64,000 nucleotides of DNA from Bacteroidia bacterium (GTDB taxonomy: Bacteria > Bacteroidota > Bacteroidia > 2-12-FULL-35-15), in NCBI GenBank assembly GCA_020051175.1, contig JAGVJJ010000060.1, positions 1 to 64,000 on the forward strand, read 5' to 3'. Below are positions 6,092-15,564 of this stretch, piece by piece. Position numbers and translations under genes: made by a program. Numbering within the stretch: position 1 is the first letter of the stretch; the number at the start of each line of letters is the position of its first letter. The notes under the pieces are model-generated. The model searched no databases, was not told where the DNA came from, and saw nothing but the letters and a program-made list of their open reading frames with translations.

Positions 6092-7660
6092 CTACGCCTT
6101 CACACCCTCCCCAATCACACTCACAGCAGTTTCCAACCTTTTCACAACTTCATCCTTACCCAACAATTCCACCATTTCAAACAGCATCGGGCCCCCGCCC
6201 ACACCGCTCACACACACACGGAAAAGCTGCATTACTTGTCCGGTAGCAATGCCTTGTGTTTCGGCAGTTTTTTTGAAGGCAGCTTCTGTTTCAGCAGCGG
6301 TAAAAGTACTGAGGCCTTTAAATGCTTCTGTTACAGCTTTTATAAAGTTAGCAGCAGCATCGTTCCAGCGTTTTTTAATTACTTCTGCATCATAGTTTGT
6401 GGGTGCTATAAAGAAATAGCTTCCCGCATCCCAGAACTCACTTACAAAATGGGATTTTTCTTTCACTAGCTTACACACTCCCTCCAAGTAGCTGGAAGTC
6501 GGAAGTCGGAAGTCGGAAGAAAGGGCTTTTAATTTCTCTTCTAATATTGGTTTGAACAATTCTGCCAGTTCCGCATCTGATTTCTTGCGCAGGTATTGCT
6601 GGTTGAACCATTTGGTTTTTTCAGGGTCGAACTTGGCGCCTGATTTATTTACGCGTTCAAAGGAGAATGCCTGTATCAGCTCTTCTTTTGTAAATATTTC
6701 CTGTGGTGTACCCGGGTTCCAGCCCAGCATGGCCAGCATGTTTACAAATGCTTCAGGGAAGAATCCTGTTTCGCGGTACCCTACATAGCTTTCACCGGTA
6801 CGTTCATCGTACCAGTTTAACGGGAACATCGGTATGCCGGATTTATCGCGTTTGGAAAGCTTTCCATTGCCATCCGGTTTTAAAATCAGCGGCAAATGCG
6901 CCAATAGGGGCATCTTGTCTTCCTTGCCCAAAAAGCGGTAAATCAAAATGTGTGCGGGTGCTGATGGCAGCCACTCTTCACCACGCACAGCGTGTGAAAT
7001 CTCCATTTCAATATCGTCTACAATGTGTGCCAGATGGTAGGTTGGCATCCCATCGGATTTTAACAATACCTTATCATCCACCTGTGTAGAGTTCACCACC
7101 ACCCAGCCACGGATAATATCGTGAAAACGGATTTCCTCGTTGCGCGGTACTTTCAAGCGGATAACATAAGGGGTGCCTGCATCCATCAGCTTTTTTACTT
7201 CATCTTCTGATAAAGTCAAAGAGTTGCGCATGCTCTGGCGGGTTACGGCATTGTATTGAGGTGCCACTACTTTAGCTGCTTCCAGGCGCTTGCGCATGGC
7301 ATCCAGCTCTTCGGATGTATCAAAAGCATAATAGGCATGGCCATCGGCAATCAGCTGCTCGGCATATTTTTTATAAACACCCAGCTCTTTGCGTTCGCTC
7401 TGGCGGTATGGTGCGTGAGGTCCATCACCGAAGCCAACACCTTCGTTCGGCTCAATGCCGCACCATTTCAGGGAGTTGATGATGTATTCTTCAGCACCGT
7501 TTACATAACGGGTCTGGTCGGTATCTTCAATACGTAATATGAAATCGCCATTGTGCTTTTTAGCGAATAAATAACAAAACAATGCGGTGCGCACGCCTCC
7601 CATGTGTAAACCACCGGTAGGGCTTGGTGCAAAACGCAATCTTACTCTTCTGTTTTCCAT
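6092..7660 (-). CDS. gltX: Glutamate--tRNA ligase
   Basis: Class I glutamyl-tRNA synthetase (522 aa) charges tRNA-Glu; with GatA/GatB also encoded in this window it may take part in the indirect Gln-tRNA route. The HIGH-type motif is HMGG (residues 19-22, after APSPTGGL) and the KMSKS-type motif is KLSKRDK. I chose ATG 7660 (MENRRVRLRF) because family proteins start there; an in-frame start further upstream adds 17 unconserved residues. One oddity is a heptamer GGAAGTC repeated three times (6494-6514), which encodes the stretch SSDFRLPTSS in the C-terminal anticodon-binding part. This looks like a low-complexity intergenic repeat that entered the gene in frame. Confidence 0.97.
   Translation of the reverse strand: MENRRVRLRFAPSPTGGLHMGGVRTALFCYLFAKKHNGDFILRIEDTDQTRYVNGAEEYIINSLKWCGIEPNEGVGFGDGPHAPYRQSERKELGVYKKYAEQLIADGHAYYAFDTSEELDAMRKRLEAAKVVAPQYNAVTRQSMRNSLTLSEDEVKKLMDAGTPYVIRLKVPRNEEIRFHDIIRGWVVVNSTQVDDKVLLKSDGMPTYHLAHIVDDIEMEISHAVRGEEWLPSAPAHILIYRFLGKEDKMPLLAHLPLILKPDGNGKLSKRDKSGIPMFPLNWYDERTGESYVGYRETGFFPEAFVNMLAMLGWNPGTPQEIFTKEELIQAFSFERVNKSGAKFDPEKTKWFNQQYLRKKSDAELAELFKPILEEKLKALSSDFRLPTSSYLEGVCKLVKEKSHFVSEFWDAGSYFFIAPTNYDAEVIKKRWNDAAANFIKAVTEAFKGLSTFTAAETEAAFKKTAETQGIATGQVMQLFRVCVSGVGGGPMLFEMVELLGKDEVVKRLETAVSVIGEGVKA
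6494..6519. repeat. Heptamer tandem repeat inside gltX
   Basis: GGAAGTC occurs three times followed by a partial GGAAG. The 7-nt unit cycles through all reading frames of the gene, so the encoded residues do not repeat. It is in frame with gltX overall. Confidence 0.85.
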
Positions 7661-7949
7661 AAGTTCAAATTTTGGACTGCAAAGATACATATAATTGATG
7701 TGCCAATGCAATGGGTGCTATCCCGATTATACTATGCTGTGTGTTGTTCTTTTTTCTTGAAAAAAAAGAACCAAAATCCCGATAGCTATCGGGACAAGAG
7801 CAAACGATTCCTCCCGCACGGCCGACACGGCATCGCGTTTGTTCAATCCCAACGCGCGTTTTCATAATTTTACACATCCATACATCGGTAAATCCGCATA
7901 TCAGTATATCTGGCCCATCCGTAAATTAGCAAATCCGCCCATCAGCACG
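7661..7949. other. Divergent intergenic region with dispersed palindromes
   Basis: No gene is supported between gltX and the rightward methyltransferase. The stretch holds GTTCTTTTTTC-TTG-AAAAAAAAGAAC-type inverted sequence (about 7746-7771) and the palindrome CCCGATAGCTATCGGG (7778-7793), a form common as a dispersed repeat in Bacteroidota intergenic DNA. A related but degenerate CCGATAGCTCGGG lies near 30,985. Confidence 0.6.
7778..7793. repeat. Palindrome CCCGATAGCTATCGGG
   Basis: This is a perfect 16-nt palindrome in intergenic DNA, of a type recurring in Bacteroidota genomes. No T-run follows on either strand, so it is more likely a dispersed repeat than a terminator. Confidence 0.6.
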
Positions 7950-7957
7950 TATATTTG
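7950..7957 (+). promoter_or_regulatory. -7 element of the RlmI-like methyltransferase
   Basis: TATATTTG matches TAnnTTTG exactly. TTAG (7926-7929) lies 20 nt upstream as a partial -33 element. The predicted start is about 15 nt before the ATG at 7979. Confidence 0.5.
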
Positions 7958-7978
7958 CAGCCACAAAAACCACAGGAC

Positions 7979-8896
7979 ATGCAGCTACTTACCCCACAGA
8001 ATTTCGCGGATTATGAATTAATTGATGTTGGTAATTTCGAAAAGCTGGAACGCTTCGGGCAAATGATCACCATCCGTCCGGAACCTCAGGCTTTGTGGGA
8101 CAAAACACTGAGCAATTCCGAGTGGGAAAAACGCGCACATATCAAATTTGTTCCTAAATCCAGTTCTTCCGGTGAATGGAAGAAGCTAAAAAACAGCCTG
8201 CCGGACGGAAAACCTGTTCCCGAGCAATGGAAAATTGCCTATAACATAGCTGGGGAGAGTCGAATCGCTTTTCGTTTGGGCCTTACTTCTTTTAAGCATG
8301 TAGGCATATTTCCTGAACAGGCCCCCAACTGGGACTATATATACGAATCAGTAAAACTTTTAACCCCCTCCTTAGGAGGGGGCAAGGGGGAGGCTTCACC
8401 CAAAGTACTGAACCTGTTCGCTTATACCGGTGGTGCTTCCCTGGCTGCAAAAGCAGCGGGTGCCGATATTACACATGTGGATTCCATCAAGCAGGTGGTT
8501 ACCTGGTCGAAGGAGAACATGGATTTGTCCAACCTCAGCAACATACGCTGGGTAGTGGAAGATGCTTTAAAGTTTGTAAAACGCGAAGAAAAACGTGGCA
8601 ATAAATACAACGGCATTATCCTGGACCCACCGGCATACGGACATGGCCCTAATGGTGAAAAATGGAAGCTGGAAGACAATATCAGTGAGATGATGAAAGG
8701 GGTGCTGAACATACTGGATGAAAAGCATTTCCTGATCCTGAATGCCTATTCACTGGGATTCTCATCCATCATTATAAAAAACCTCTTAAAAGAAAAAGCC
8801 GGTAAACATTTGAATACCGGTGAATTGTATTTGCAGGCAACAGCGGCTCAAAGCAAGCTGCCGCTGGGTGTTTTCGGAAGGTTCAGGAATTTTTAA
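7979..8896 (+). CDS. Class I SAM-dependent rRNA methyltransferase, RlmI-like
   Basis: This 305-aa protein resembles the C-terminal catalytic part of RlmI-type 23S rRNA (cytosine-C5) methyltransferases. It has SAM motif I (VLNLFAYTGGASLAAKAAGA), an acidic THVDSIKQ and the catalytic-loop motif ILDPPAYGHGPNGEKW. The start was set at ATG 7979, just after a good promoter; an upstream TTG would lie inside the -7 box. Before the SAM motif the gene contains CCCCCTCC-TTA-GGAGGGGG (8364-8382) plus a G-rich tail, which encodes TPSLGGGKGEASP. That sequence is typical of a Bacteroidota intergenic repeat and looks like an in-frame insertion in the linker between the N-terminal and methyltransferase domains. 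Confidence 0.88.
   Translation: MQLLTPQNFADYELIDVGNFEKLERFGQMITIRPEPQALWDKTLSNSEWEKRAHIKFVPKSSSSGEWKKLKNSLPDGKPVPEQWKIAYNIAGESRIAFRLGLTSFKHVGIFPEQAPNWDYIYESVKLLTPSLGGGKGEASPKVLNLFAYTGGASLAAKAAGADITHVDSIKQVVTWSKENMDLSNLSNIRWVVEDALKFVKREEKRGNKYNGIILDPPAYGHGPNGEKWKLEDNISEMMKGVLNILDEKHFLILNAYSLGFSSIIIKNLLKEKAGKHLNTGELYLQATAAQSKLPLGVFGRFRNF
8364..8393. repeat. CCCCCTCC-TTA-GGAGGGGG repeat inside a coding region
   Basis: An 8-bp perfect stem with loop TTA is followed by CAAGGGGGAGG. This combination is familiar from Bacteroidota intergenic repeats. Here it is translated within the RlmI-like gene. Confidence 0.7.
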
Positions 8897-8916
8897 GCGA
8901 AATAATCTTATTTATT

Positions 8917-10872
8917 TTACTGCAGAATAATTCTCTCTGTATACCTCGTCTGATCGTTAAGAGTGTATTTTGCGACATATACACCTCTTTTTGAGCCAGA
9001 TAGGTCTATTTCGATTGCTTGATTCTTTTGATTTACGTTTTGAGTGGATACAATTTTCCCAAGAATATCGTAGATTTCAATTTTTCCAACATCACTATTC
9101 CGTAAAATAAATTTTCCTGTTGAAGGATTAGGGACAAATCGGAATTCCATACCCTTTTTACTATCAGGGAATTCTGTGCTTATTCCCTGATATTCATACG
9201 CACCAATATCAATTATATTTTCGGATACCCTCGGATTGCCCGCAATATCTGTAGAGGTATAAGTTCCATTAGGGTTTCCTGTATTTATACAAGACGAACC
9301 TGCTTGCAACGACCAATCAGCAGTCACTCCATTAAAGCCAATACCAGTTCCGGTTGAAGGTAAAACAAATAGCGGATCAATATCTATATTGTTCTGATAG
9401 GAACCGGTATAAAAATTTGTATTTAAATTAAAAGAAGTATTGTTCCCTTGCACATCGCAATAGTAAAAGCTTGGATCGCTTGGTTCATCATGCAAATATA
9501 CCTGTGTATTGTTAGTTGTGTCTGTATTGCCCCATAAGATACAGTTATATAAAACCGGGCTACTGTTACTTGTACATAATAGTGCTCCACCATTGTATAG
9601 CGCATTATTGTTGGATATGGTATTGTTTGCCAGTGTTGGATTGCCCCCTCCACTGCATAAAATACCGGCACCATTATAAGCCGTATTGTTGCAAACAATA
9701 TTGTTGTACATAAGAGTACCCGGATTGCAATTAAGAAAACTGATTCCACCACCACCATCATCAATATATGTGCTGTCTTGAACTATATTGTTACAAATAA
9801 TATTATTGCTGATAATAACACTATCAGAAAAACACCTTATTCCACCGCCATCAGCCCTTGTTGTATTATGAGAAATTATATTATTGTTAATAATAGTTCT
9901 ACCCATACAATCTATTCCACCTGCAACGTAAGATGAATTATAAGAAATTACATTGTTAGCTATATATGAGGGTGGATAAACAAATGAAGATAAAATGTAA
10001 ATACCGCCACCTAGGGGTGAAAAGTTGTTTAAAATAGTATTATCAATTATTGAAGGGCTACCTGAGCTAATATGTATTCCGCCACCATTACCAGAAGAGT
10101 TGTTTTGAATAGTATTGTTGGAGATAACAGGAATTATTGTGTAAGGTCCACCTTGTTCAATATATATTCCCCCTCCGTTGGCGTTAGGACTTGAGGCATT
10201 ATTAGAAATAATGTTGTTATTAATGTTAGAATTACTAGCAATAAGACAAATTGCTGCGCCTCCATCCCCCCATCCAGTAAAATCTAAGCTATCATAAGAT
10301 AAATTACAATTTAAAACACTCGGGTCTGCGGATTTAATATATATCCCACCACCACGACTCTTTGCTTTGCAATACGTAATAGTTGAATTGGAAACTAGTA
10401 CTTTAGAAAAGTTGTCAATATATAATCCCCCTCCCTTGTCCTCAGGAATAGGGCCATAAGCTTTTCCGTGCTGAATTTTACAATAGATTATTTTTGAAGA
10501 ATCATTAGTCACATTCGTATTGTCAAATCGTATTCCTCTCCAGCCACTACTTGTATTTGCAGCTGAAAATACAATTGTATCAGTGACAGTTCCCACTGCT
10601 AGTAGCCTGCCATTAATAAGAAATTTGTAAGTGCCTTGGAAACTTACTGTAACTCCCGGGTCAATAGTTAATGTAGAGTCGTTAGGAACTTGTATCGAGC
10701 CATTTATAATATAAGGAGAACCAGCAAGTGTCCAGTTACCATAAACACTTCCTCCGGCAATGGTAGTTTGCGAAATAATTTTTGTTGTTGTAAAGAAAAA
10801 ACTGAGAAGAAACAAAGCAATTGAATGTTGCTTAACAAAAGAGATAAACCGCCTGTAAGATTTTGAAACCAT
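8917..10872 (-). CDS. Secreted right-handed beta-helix protein with T9SS sorting domain
   Basis: This 651-aa protein has a signal peptide (hydrophobic segment about 17-34, IISQTT cleavage region). A long series of parallel beta-helix rungs rich in NNxI and GGGIYI/GGGI motifs covers about 90-470, in the style of chlamydial Pmp proteins. A choice-of-anchor-like LYNCILWGN segment follows. The C-terminal ~75 residues (PNPSTGKF, then LGKIVSTQ, then RGVYVAKY) form a type A Por sorting domain for export and surface anchoring by T9SS. The role is probably surface adhesion or polysaccharide binding; no catalytic residues were recognised. Its 3' end converges closely with the methyltransferase gene to the left (20 nt apart). 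Confidence 0.9.
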   Translation of the reverse strand: MVSKSYRRFISFVKQHSIALFLLSFFFTTTKIISQTTIAGGSVYGNWTLAGSPYIINGSIQVPNDSTLTIDPGVTVSFQGTYKFLINGRLLAVGTVTDTIVFSAANTSSGWRGIRFDNTNVTNDSSKIIYCKIQHGKAYGPIPEDKGGGLYIDNFSKVLVSNSTITYCKAKSRGGGIYIKSADPSVLNCNLSYDSLDFTGWGDGGAAICLIASNSNINNNIISNNASSPNANGGGIYIEQGGPYTIIPVISNNTIQNNSSGNGGGIHISSGSPSIIDNTILNNFSPLGGGIYILSSFVYPPSYIANNVISYNSSYVAGGIDCMGRTIINNNIISHNTTRADGGGIRCFSDSVIISNNIICNNIVQDSTYIDDGGGGISFLNCNPGTLMYNNIVCNNTAYNGAGILCSGGGNPTLANNTISNNNALYNGGALLCTSNSSPVLYNCILWGNTDTTNNTQVYLHDEPSDPSFYYCDVQGNNTSFNLNTNFYTGSYQNNIDIDPLFVLPSTGTGIGFNGVTADWSLQAGSSCINTGNPNGTYTSTDIAGNPRVSENIIDIGAYEYQGISTEFPDSKKGMEFRFVPNPSTGKFILRNSDVGKIEIYDILGKIVSTQNVNQKNQAIEIDLSGSKRGVYVAKYTLNDQTRYTERIILQ

Positions 10873-10985
10873 TTTAAAATGTCATTTACAAAATCCAAGA
10901 TTAGTATGAAAAGACACTTCTATATAAAGCAAGTTTTATATAACAAAGTACTGATTTCCTACAATGAGTAAAGTGCCCGCTGTTT

Positions 10986-11411
10986 TTAAGCGGTAGCAGT
11001 CGTATTTACTTTAAATTCAAGTATTACTTTGCTGCCATTGTCCTCAAAAGATACTTTATCCGCCAGGTTGCGCATCAAAAATACTCCGCGGCCATTTGGT
11101 TTTTCAATGTTTTCCGGGTTGGTAGGGTCCGGAAGGTTGTCATATCCAAAACCCGGGCCTTCATCTTTTACAATGAACGACACATACTCGGGAGTGGTTT
11201 TAAACGAAATGTCAATATTCTTGGTTTCGTTTGCCTGGTTACCGTGATAAATGGCATTGTTGACGGCTTCTGTCAATGCTACTAAGATATTGCCATAATA
11301 ATCCTGGTTGATATTGAATAAATCGCAAACATCTTCAATCATACGTTCAACAAGTATAATGTTTTCTGCCTTCGATGAGATGCGGATTTTCTGATTAGCT
11401 GCAAGTACCAT
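10986..11411 (-). CDS. RsbW-like anti-sigma factor/serine kinase ATPase
   Basis: This 141-aa GHKL ATPase domain protein has an N-box (ALTEAVNNAIYHGNQ), G1 box (DEGPGFG) and G2 box (NGRGVFLM). Proteins of this type bind and phosphorylate anti-sigma antagonists or inhibit sigma factors in partner-switching pathways. I chose the ATG at 11411, which follows the stop of the DUF4175 gene by 1 nt (TAAAATG); a TTG 12 nt upstream would overlap that gene. A SpoIIE-type phosphatase, the usual opponent, is encoded far away at 56,090-58,318. A partnership is possible but not shown. Confidence 0.88.
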   Translation of the reverse strand: MVLAANQKIRISSKAENIILVERMIEDVCDLFNINQDYYGNILVALTEAVNNAIYHGNQANETKNIDISFKTTPEYVSFIVKDEGPGFGYDNLPDPTNPENIEKPNGRGVFLMRNLADKVSFEDNGSKVILEFKVNTTATA

Positions 11412-11412
11412 T

Positions 11413-14400
11413 TTATTCTTCAAAGTTTGTAAAGTATTGGTTAACCTTAGTTTTAAAGAATGGAGTTAACGAGGGCGAAACCGTTTTCAATAACTCCGTT
11501 TCTTTTTGTTTTATCCTGTTATACTCCAAAAAGTCATTAGGGTTACTAAAATTGTCATTTTTTGCTTCGTTGGACTGGCGTTTTTCATCCATTTCTCTTT
11601 CCTTCTCCGCTTTCTCACTCTCCAGTAGGCGTGTAAGGATTTCCTGCTGACGCTTTATTGTTTCCTGGCTCAGCATTTTATTTACCAGGTCGGTTTCTGT
11701 TTCCTCCATCTTTTCACTTAGCTTGTTCAGTCCACCGCCTTCTTTGCCATTTTTGTTAATCTCGTTGGCCAGCTTTTGCACTTCTTTGCGTATCGCTTCC
11801 TGCTGGGCAGCCATTTTTGCCAGCTCCTGGCTCATGCCACCTGTGCCGCCTGCTCCGGGTTTTTGGCCGGGTTTGTTGCCATTTTTCTCCATTTCGCCTT
11901 TCAGCTTTTCTATTTGTTTGTTGAGCTGCTCCTGCATTTTGCGCAGGCTGGCTGCTGACGGTTTTCCGGAACCCGGTTTTTTGCAGCTTTTGCTGCCCGG
12001 AGGACCATCATTTGGCTTGCTGGCAGCATCCTGCATTTGTTGCAAGGCCTCATTCAGCATCAATGCCAGGTTATTGATAGAAGTCATGGCAAACTGCTGG
12101 CGGCTCAGTCCTTCTGATTTACGGCTGTTGCTTTCTCCAAACTGTGGTTGTGCCGGCACTTCCGTGATTTCTTCCACCGCTTTTTCCATATTCATGTTAA
12201 TAGCGTTGATTTCCTTGTTTATGGTAGCTTTTATTTGCGGCACGCGTTTGCTCAGGGCATGAAGGCTATCCTCAATCATCCGGAAATCGTCCATGAGCTT
12301 TTTCTGCTTTTGGTTGATTTTAAATACCTGAGGGTCGGTTGGTTTGGTTTTTGAAAGGTCGCCCATCAATGCTTCCTGTGAGAAGGAAAGGTTCAGCAGG
12401 TTCTCAAGTATGCCCCTCAGTTTTTCAATATCTTCCCCATCGCCCTCGGATTCCATTTCCTGTTGCATTTTGCTCATCTGCTCCTTCATTTTTTGCATTT
12501 TCTGGGCAGCGCTTTTCTGGGATTTAGAAGCATTTTTCTTGTCGTTTTTGCCTAACTCATCACTGCTTTTCTGCATATCCTGCTGAATATCATCTTGTTG
12601 CTTGTCGGTACTCTCCATTTTCTTTGGATTTTCCAGCTCGCTGTTCTTTTTTTCCATGTCTTTCAGATCTTTTTTCAGATCCTCAAACTCCTTGTTCAGC
12701 TCCTCCTGTTTTTCTTTTTGCTCTGCGGCATTTGCATTCTTTTCTTCCGTTTTTTTGGACAATTCTTCCTCTTTTTGGGCTAATTTTTCCAGTTTTTCGA
12801 TGTTTTGCTGCAATTTTTGCTCAAATTCAAGCTGTTTGAATATTTCCAGGTTACGGTCAAGCTCCTTCATCACATCCTTATTGTCGAGCTTCATTTTTTC
12901 CAAAGCTTCCTGGATTTTGTTTTTGTCGAGCTTTTCCATGAGCTTTTGCATCTCATTGTATTTTTCCTGCATCTCAGGGGTCATCACCTTATCAAAAAGC
13001 TCTTCCAGCTGGCGTTGTTTTTCCAGCATTTCCTCGTTAGGTTGCTGGTACTCATTCTGCTGCTGGTTGTTCTGCTCATTTTCCTTCTTCACATTTTCTA
13101 CCTTTTTCTGAAGCTCTTTTTGTTTGTCGAGCAGTTCCTGCATACGCTTTTTCTCTTCCCAGGTCAGTGTTTTCTTTTCTGCCAGTTTACGCTGCAGTTC
13201 GGCCATCTCCTTTTGTATATCTTTGGCAGCTTTCAGGCTTTCTTCCAGGTCGTCCTTTATCTTGTCATTGTTTTTGTCGGTATTGGCCTGAAGTTCCTGC
13301 AGGGTAGGGGCTTTAAAAATCATTTTTGCCGAACGGCTGGATTTGCTGCCGGTAACACCATCATTGTCCCATATTTCGAAAAAATACTCCAGCTGGTCGC
13401 CTGGTGAAATGCCCAGGGCATCCATATCCCAGCGGTGGAAAAACTGGTCCTGGGTTCCTGCTTTGTTTACAGCAATTTCATTGGAATTTAAGGTCAGCCT
13501 TTTATAGCTGTCGCTGTTGGCCGAGTCATTGGCATTGATAAAGCGGTAATTGAACGTAAGTTTGTTAAAGCCATAATCGTCCTTTACTTCACCGCGGAAA
13601 AACAGGCGTTTGGTGGAGGTGCTGTCTTTTTTCTCCTGCACGGTAATTTGAGGATAAGCATCCGGAATTACGTTGATGGTATAGCTTACCGAGTCTTTGT
13701 TCTTTAAAAACTGGTTGGCCGTGGTAACCGCATATACCTTGTCTTTAAACACGCGTGATGTATAGGTAAACACATTTTCGGAAGTGGCAGGCAGCGCAAA
13801 AGCCGTGTCATTAAAGCTCATGCGAAGCTGATTGGTGTTTTTGGTGTTGAAGTTCCAGCTGATTTTTGTTCCGGCAGGCACAACAAGATCGCCTGTATTT
13901 TTTACTGTTTCATCTTTCTTGTGCAGGTATTTTGGGTAGGCCAATGCAATATCAAAATCAAGCAGAACAGGGTTAGGCAATGCTACCAGCTCATATTCCT
14001 TTGATTTAAAGCCATCGGCAGCAAGCTGGAACACCGTATTTTTCTGAACATTTTTAAACAGGTAGCTGAAGCTTACAATGTCTTCCTTGTTCAGCTTAAA
14101 TTCATTGCCATCTATTTCAACGTATACATTATCCGGCACTTCATCACCGGTAAGCTTTACCTGCAGTTCAAAGTCTTCCTGCGCAACGGTTTGCAGGTCG
14201 CTGTTTGTAATTACAAATTGAAAGGGGGCTTCTTTCTCAAAATATTCTGTGTGTTTTACAAGGCGTTTTGTACCGTCTTTAATAATGCTTGGTGCTGAAA
14301 ATAAAATTACAGCAATGAGCAATACCGGTATTACAGCGTATTTCAGGTGTTTTTTGTTTTCAGAAAAGTCGATAGCCGTAGTAAAGGGTACTGGCTTTAA

Positions 14401-14826
14401 TTCTTTTATTTTCTGGTTGATACTTGCCGTTAATAGTTCGGAGTGTGTAGTTTGTAGTTCGGAGTTTTGACTTTGCTGTTGCAGTTGTAATGTATTGAGC
14501 AGTTTATCCTGAACATCTGTAAAGTGCCTGCCGATAATGCTTGCAGCTTCTTCATACGAAAGGAGCTTGCCGAGCTTGTAGAGCTTTGTGAGTGGTATCA
14601 CAATGTATTTTGCGAGGATAAAACCGCTTGCTGCCACAAACGAGTAGAACAAAAGGGTACGTACCAGTGAGCTGAAATGTGCGTAATACTCAAGAACAGT
14701 AACGGATATGAAGAACAGCAATACAAGCCCCGTACTATAAATGAATCCGCGTAAGAGCTGATTTTTATAGTATTTCCGGATGAACTCATCCAGCTTTGAA
14801 ATTAAACTGTGATAATCACTTCCCAT
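11413..14826 (-). CDS. DUF4175 family membrane protein
   Basis: This is a 1,137-aa protein. Two or three N-terminal transmembrane helices (about 22-45, 52-75 and 163-182) are followed by a beta-rich extracytoplasmic region (200-490). A very long Lys/Glu/Gln-rich coiled coil (about 500-790) and further charged helices to the end complete it. This is the layout of the Bacteroidota DUF4175 family, whose function is not established. It overlaps or abuts the RsbW-like gene, so the two are an operon. Near residue 120 the stretch QNSELQTTHSELLTA is encoded by two copies of AGTTCGGAGT (14435-14444 and 14456-14465, plus strand), again resembling an intergenic repeat that became coding. Confidence 0.9.
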   Translation of the reverse strand: MGSDYHSLISKLDEFIRKYYKNQLLRGFIYSTGLVLLFFISVTVLEYYAHFSSLVRTLLFYSFVAASGFILAKYIVIPLTKLYKLGKLLSYEEAASIIGRHFTDVQDKLLNTLQLQQQSQNSELQTTHSELLTASINQKIKELKPVPFTTAIDFSENKKHLKYAVIPVLLIAVILFSAPSIIKDGTKRLVKHTEYFEKEAPFQFVITNSDLQTVAQEDFELQVKLTGDEVPDNVYVEIDGNEFKLNKEDIVSFSYLFKNVQKNTVFQLAADGFKSKEYELVALPNPVLLDFDIALAYPKYLHKKDETVKNTGDLVVPAGTKISWNFNTKNTNQLRMSFNDTAFALPATSENVFTYTSRVFKDKVYAVTTANQFLKNKDSVSYTINVIPDAYPQITVQEKKDSTSTKRLFFRGEVKDDYGFNKLTFNYRFINANDSANSDSYKRLTLNSNEIAVNKAGTQDQFFHRWDMDALGISPGDQLEYFFEIWDNDGVTGSKSSRSAKMIFKAPTLQELQANTDKNNDKIKDDLEESLKAAKDIQKEMAELQRKLAEKKTLTWEEKKRMQELLDKQKELQKKVENVKKENEQNNQQQNEYQQPNEEMLEKQRQLEELFDKVMTPEMQEKYNEMQKLMEKLDKNKIQEALEKMKLDNKDVMKELDRNLEIFKQLEFEQKLQQNIEKLEKLAQKEEELSKKTEEKNANAAEQKEKQEELNKEFEDLKKDLKDMEKKNSELENPKKMESTDKQQDDIQQDMQKSSDELGKNDKKNASKSQKSAAQKMQKMKEQMSKMQQEMESEGDGEDIEKLRGILENLLNLSFSQEALMGDLSKTKPTDPQVFKINQKQKKLMDDFRMIEDSLHALSKRVPQIKATINKEINAINMNMEKAVEEITEVPAQPQFGESNSRKSEGLSRQQFAMTSINNLALMLNEALQQMQDAASKPNDGPPGSKSCKKPGSGKPSAASLRKMQEQLNKQIEKLKGEMEKNGNKPGQKPGAGGTGGMSQELAKMAAQQEAIRKEVQKLANEINKNGKEGGGLNKLSEKMEETETDLVNKMLSQETIKRQQEILTRLLESEKAEKEREMDEKRQSNEAKNDNFSNPNDFLEYNRIKQKETELLKTVSPSLTPFFKTKVNQYFTNFEE

Positions 14827-14965
14827 CTGTGGTTACGGATAACGAATTATTACGAATTTACGAATAATACGCAGCAGTTTCAATATTATTGTTGAACAAC
14901 GAATTTACGAAATAGAACAGCCTATTGCTAATTGCCAACTGCGAATTGAATGGTTTTAACACTTT
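14827..14965. repeat. Intergenic CGAATT-family repeat cluster
   Basis: Several copies of the unit ACGAATT (around 14842, 14852, 14861, 14899 and 14941) lie between two leftward genes. The same unit recurs in the infB-nusA gap and before gatA. No promoter consensus was found here. Confidence 0.55.
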
Positions 14966-15448
14966 TTAAGATTTCCTGAGAAACAGGCCCCATTCATCTG
15001 TCCATTCTTCCTGCTCCAGCTTGTCGAATGTTTTTACCCATTCTTTGAACAGTTCACGAAATTCTTCCATTTCGGTTCGAAGGATTTTTACATAATCTTT
15101 CTCCACCTTGGTGAACATACGCAGGCCTGAAGTTGAAGTGTGGAGGTATTCGGCATGATAACGGATGATAGAAGCGTTCTGCATGCAGATAAGCCAGCTG
15201 TCGCTACCCATAGCACCTGCCAATTTGGGTGCCAGCATCATTGCGGACTCCATCAGTATGCTCTGGTGAAACTCTTTATCTTCTTCCGGTAGGCTTTCTA
15301 CAAGGGCGTTTACAGTTTCGTAAATTTCAAATGCTTTTTTATAAATAGGGCTTGTGCGTATTGCTTTTTGCTTCGCTTTTTCTTCTCTTTCTATTTCTTC
15401 TTTTTCTTCATCAGAAAGATCATCGTAGTTGAAATCCCAGTTGTCCAT
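14966..15448 (-). CDS. Conserved-looking hypothetical helical protein, 160 aa
   Basis: I do not recognise this family. The protein is soluble and all-helical, with a very acidic N terminus (DNWDFNYDDLSDEEKEEIEREE) followed by what looks like a four-helix bundle. It has no signal peptide and no catalytic motif. The middle helix has an MLAPKLAGAMG stretch and two Cys residues. The gene has its own -7 promoter element (TATATTTG, minus strand, 15473-15480), about 25 nt before the ATG. It is probably monocistronic. Confidence 0.8.
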   Translation of the reverse strand: MDNWDFNYDDLSDEEKEEIEREEKAKQKAIRTSPIYKKAFEIYETVNALVESLPEEDKEFHQSILMESAMMLAPKLAGAMGSDSWLICMQNASIIRYHAEYLHTSTSGLRMFTKVEKDYVKILRTEMEEFRELFKEWVKTFDKLEQEEWTDEWGLFLRKS

Positions 15449-15472
15449 TGTGTTTTGTTAAATGCGTTCTAA

Positions 15473-15480
15473 CAAATATA
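15473..15480 (-). promoter_or_regulatory. -7 element of the 160-aa hypothetical gene
   Basis: TATATTTG on the minus strand exactly matches TAnnTTTG and lies 25 nt upstream of the ATG. No clear -33 TTTG was found. Confidence 0.45.
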
Positions 15481-15564
15481 ATAAAATGGAAGGGGAAGAG
15501 AAAGAATTGGGTATTGTTTTATGCAGATATATTCGGTTGTTTTACGAAAGCTAATTTTTTGCGT

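Noticed and set aside
6494-6519. CRISPR-like or VNTR locus
   Set aside because: There are only three heptamers inside gltX, with no spacers. No CRISPR array was seen anywhere in the window.
9423-9764. Minus-strand frame inside the beta-helix gene
   Set aside because: It is an out-of-frame shadow produced by the repeated Asn-rich rungs.
12600-13400. Long plus-strand open frames opposite the DUF4175 coiled coil
   Set aside because: They are Phe/Leu/Ser-rich shadows of a Lys/Glu-rich coding strand, with no homology and no start context.
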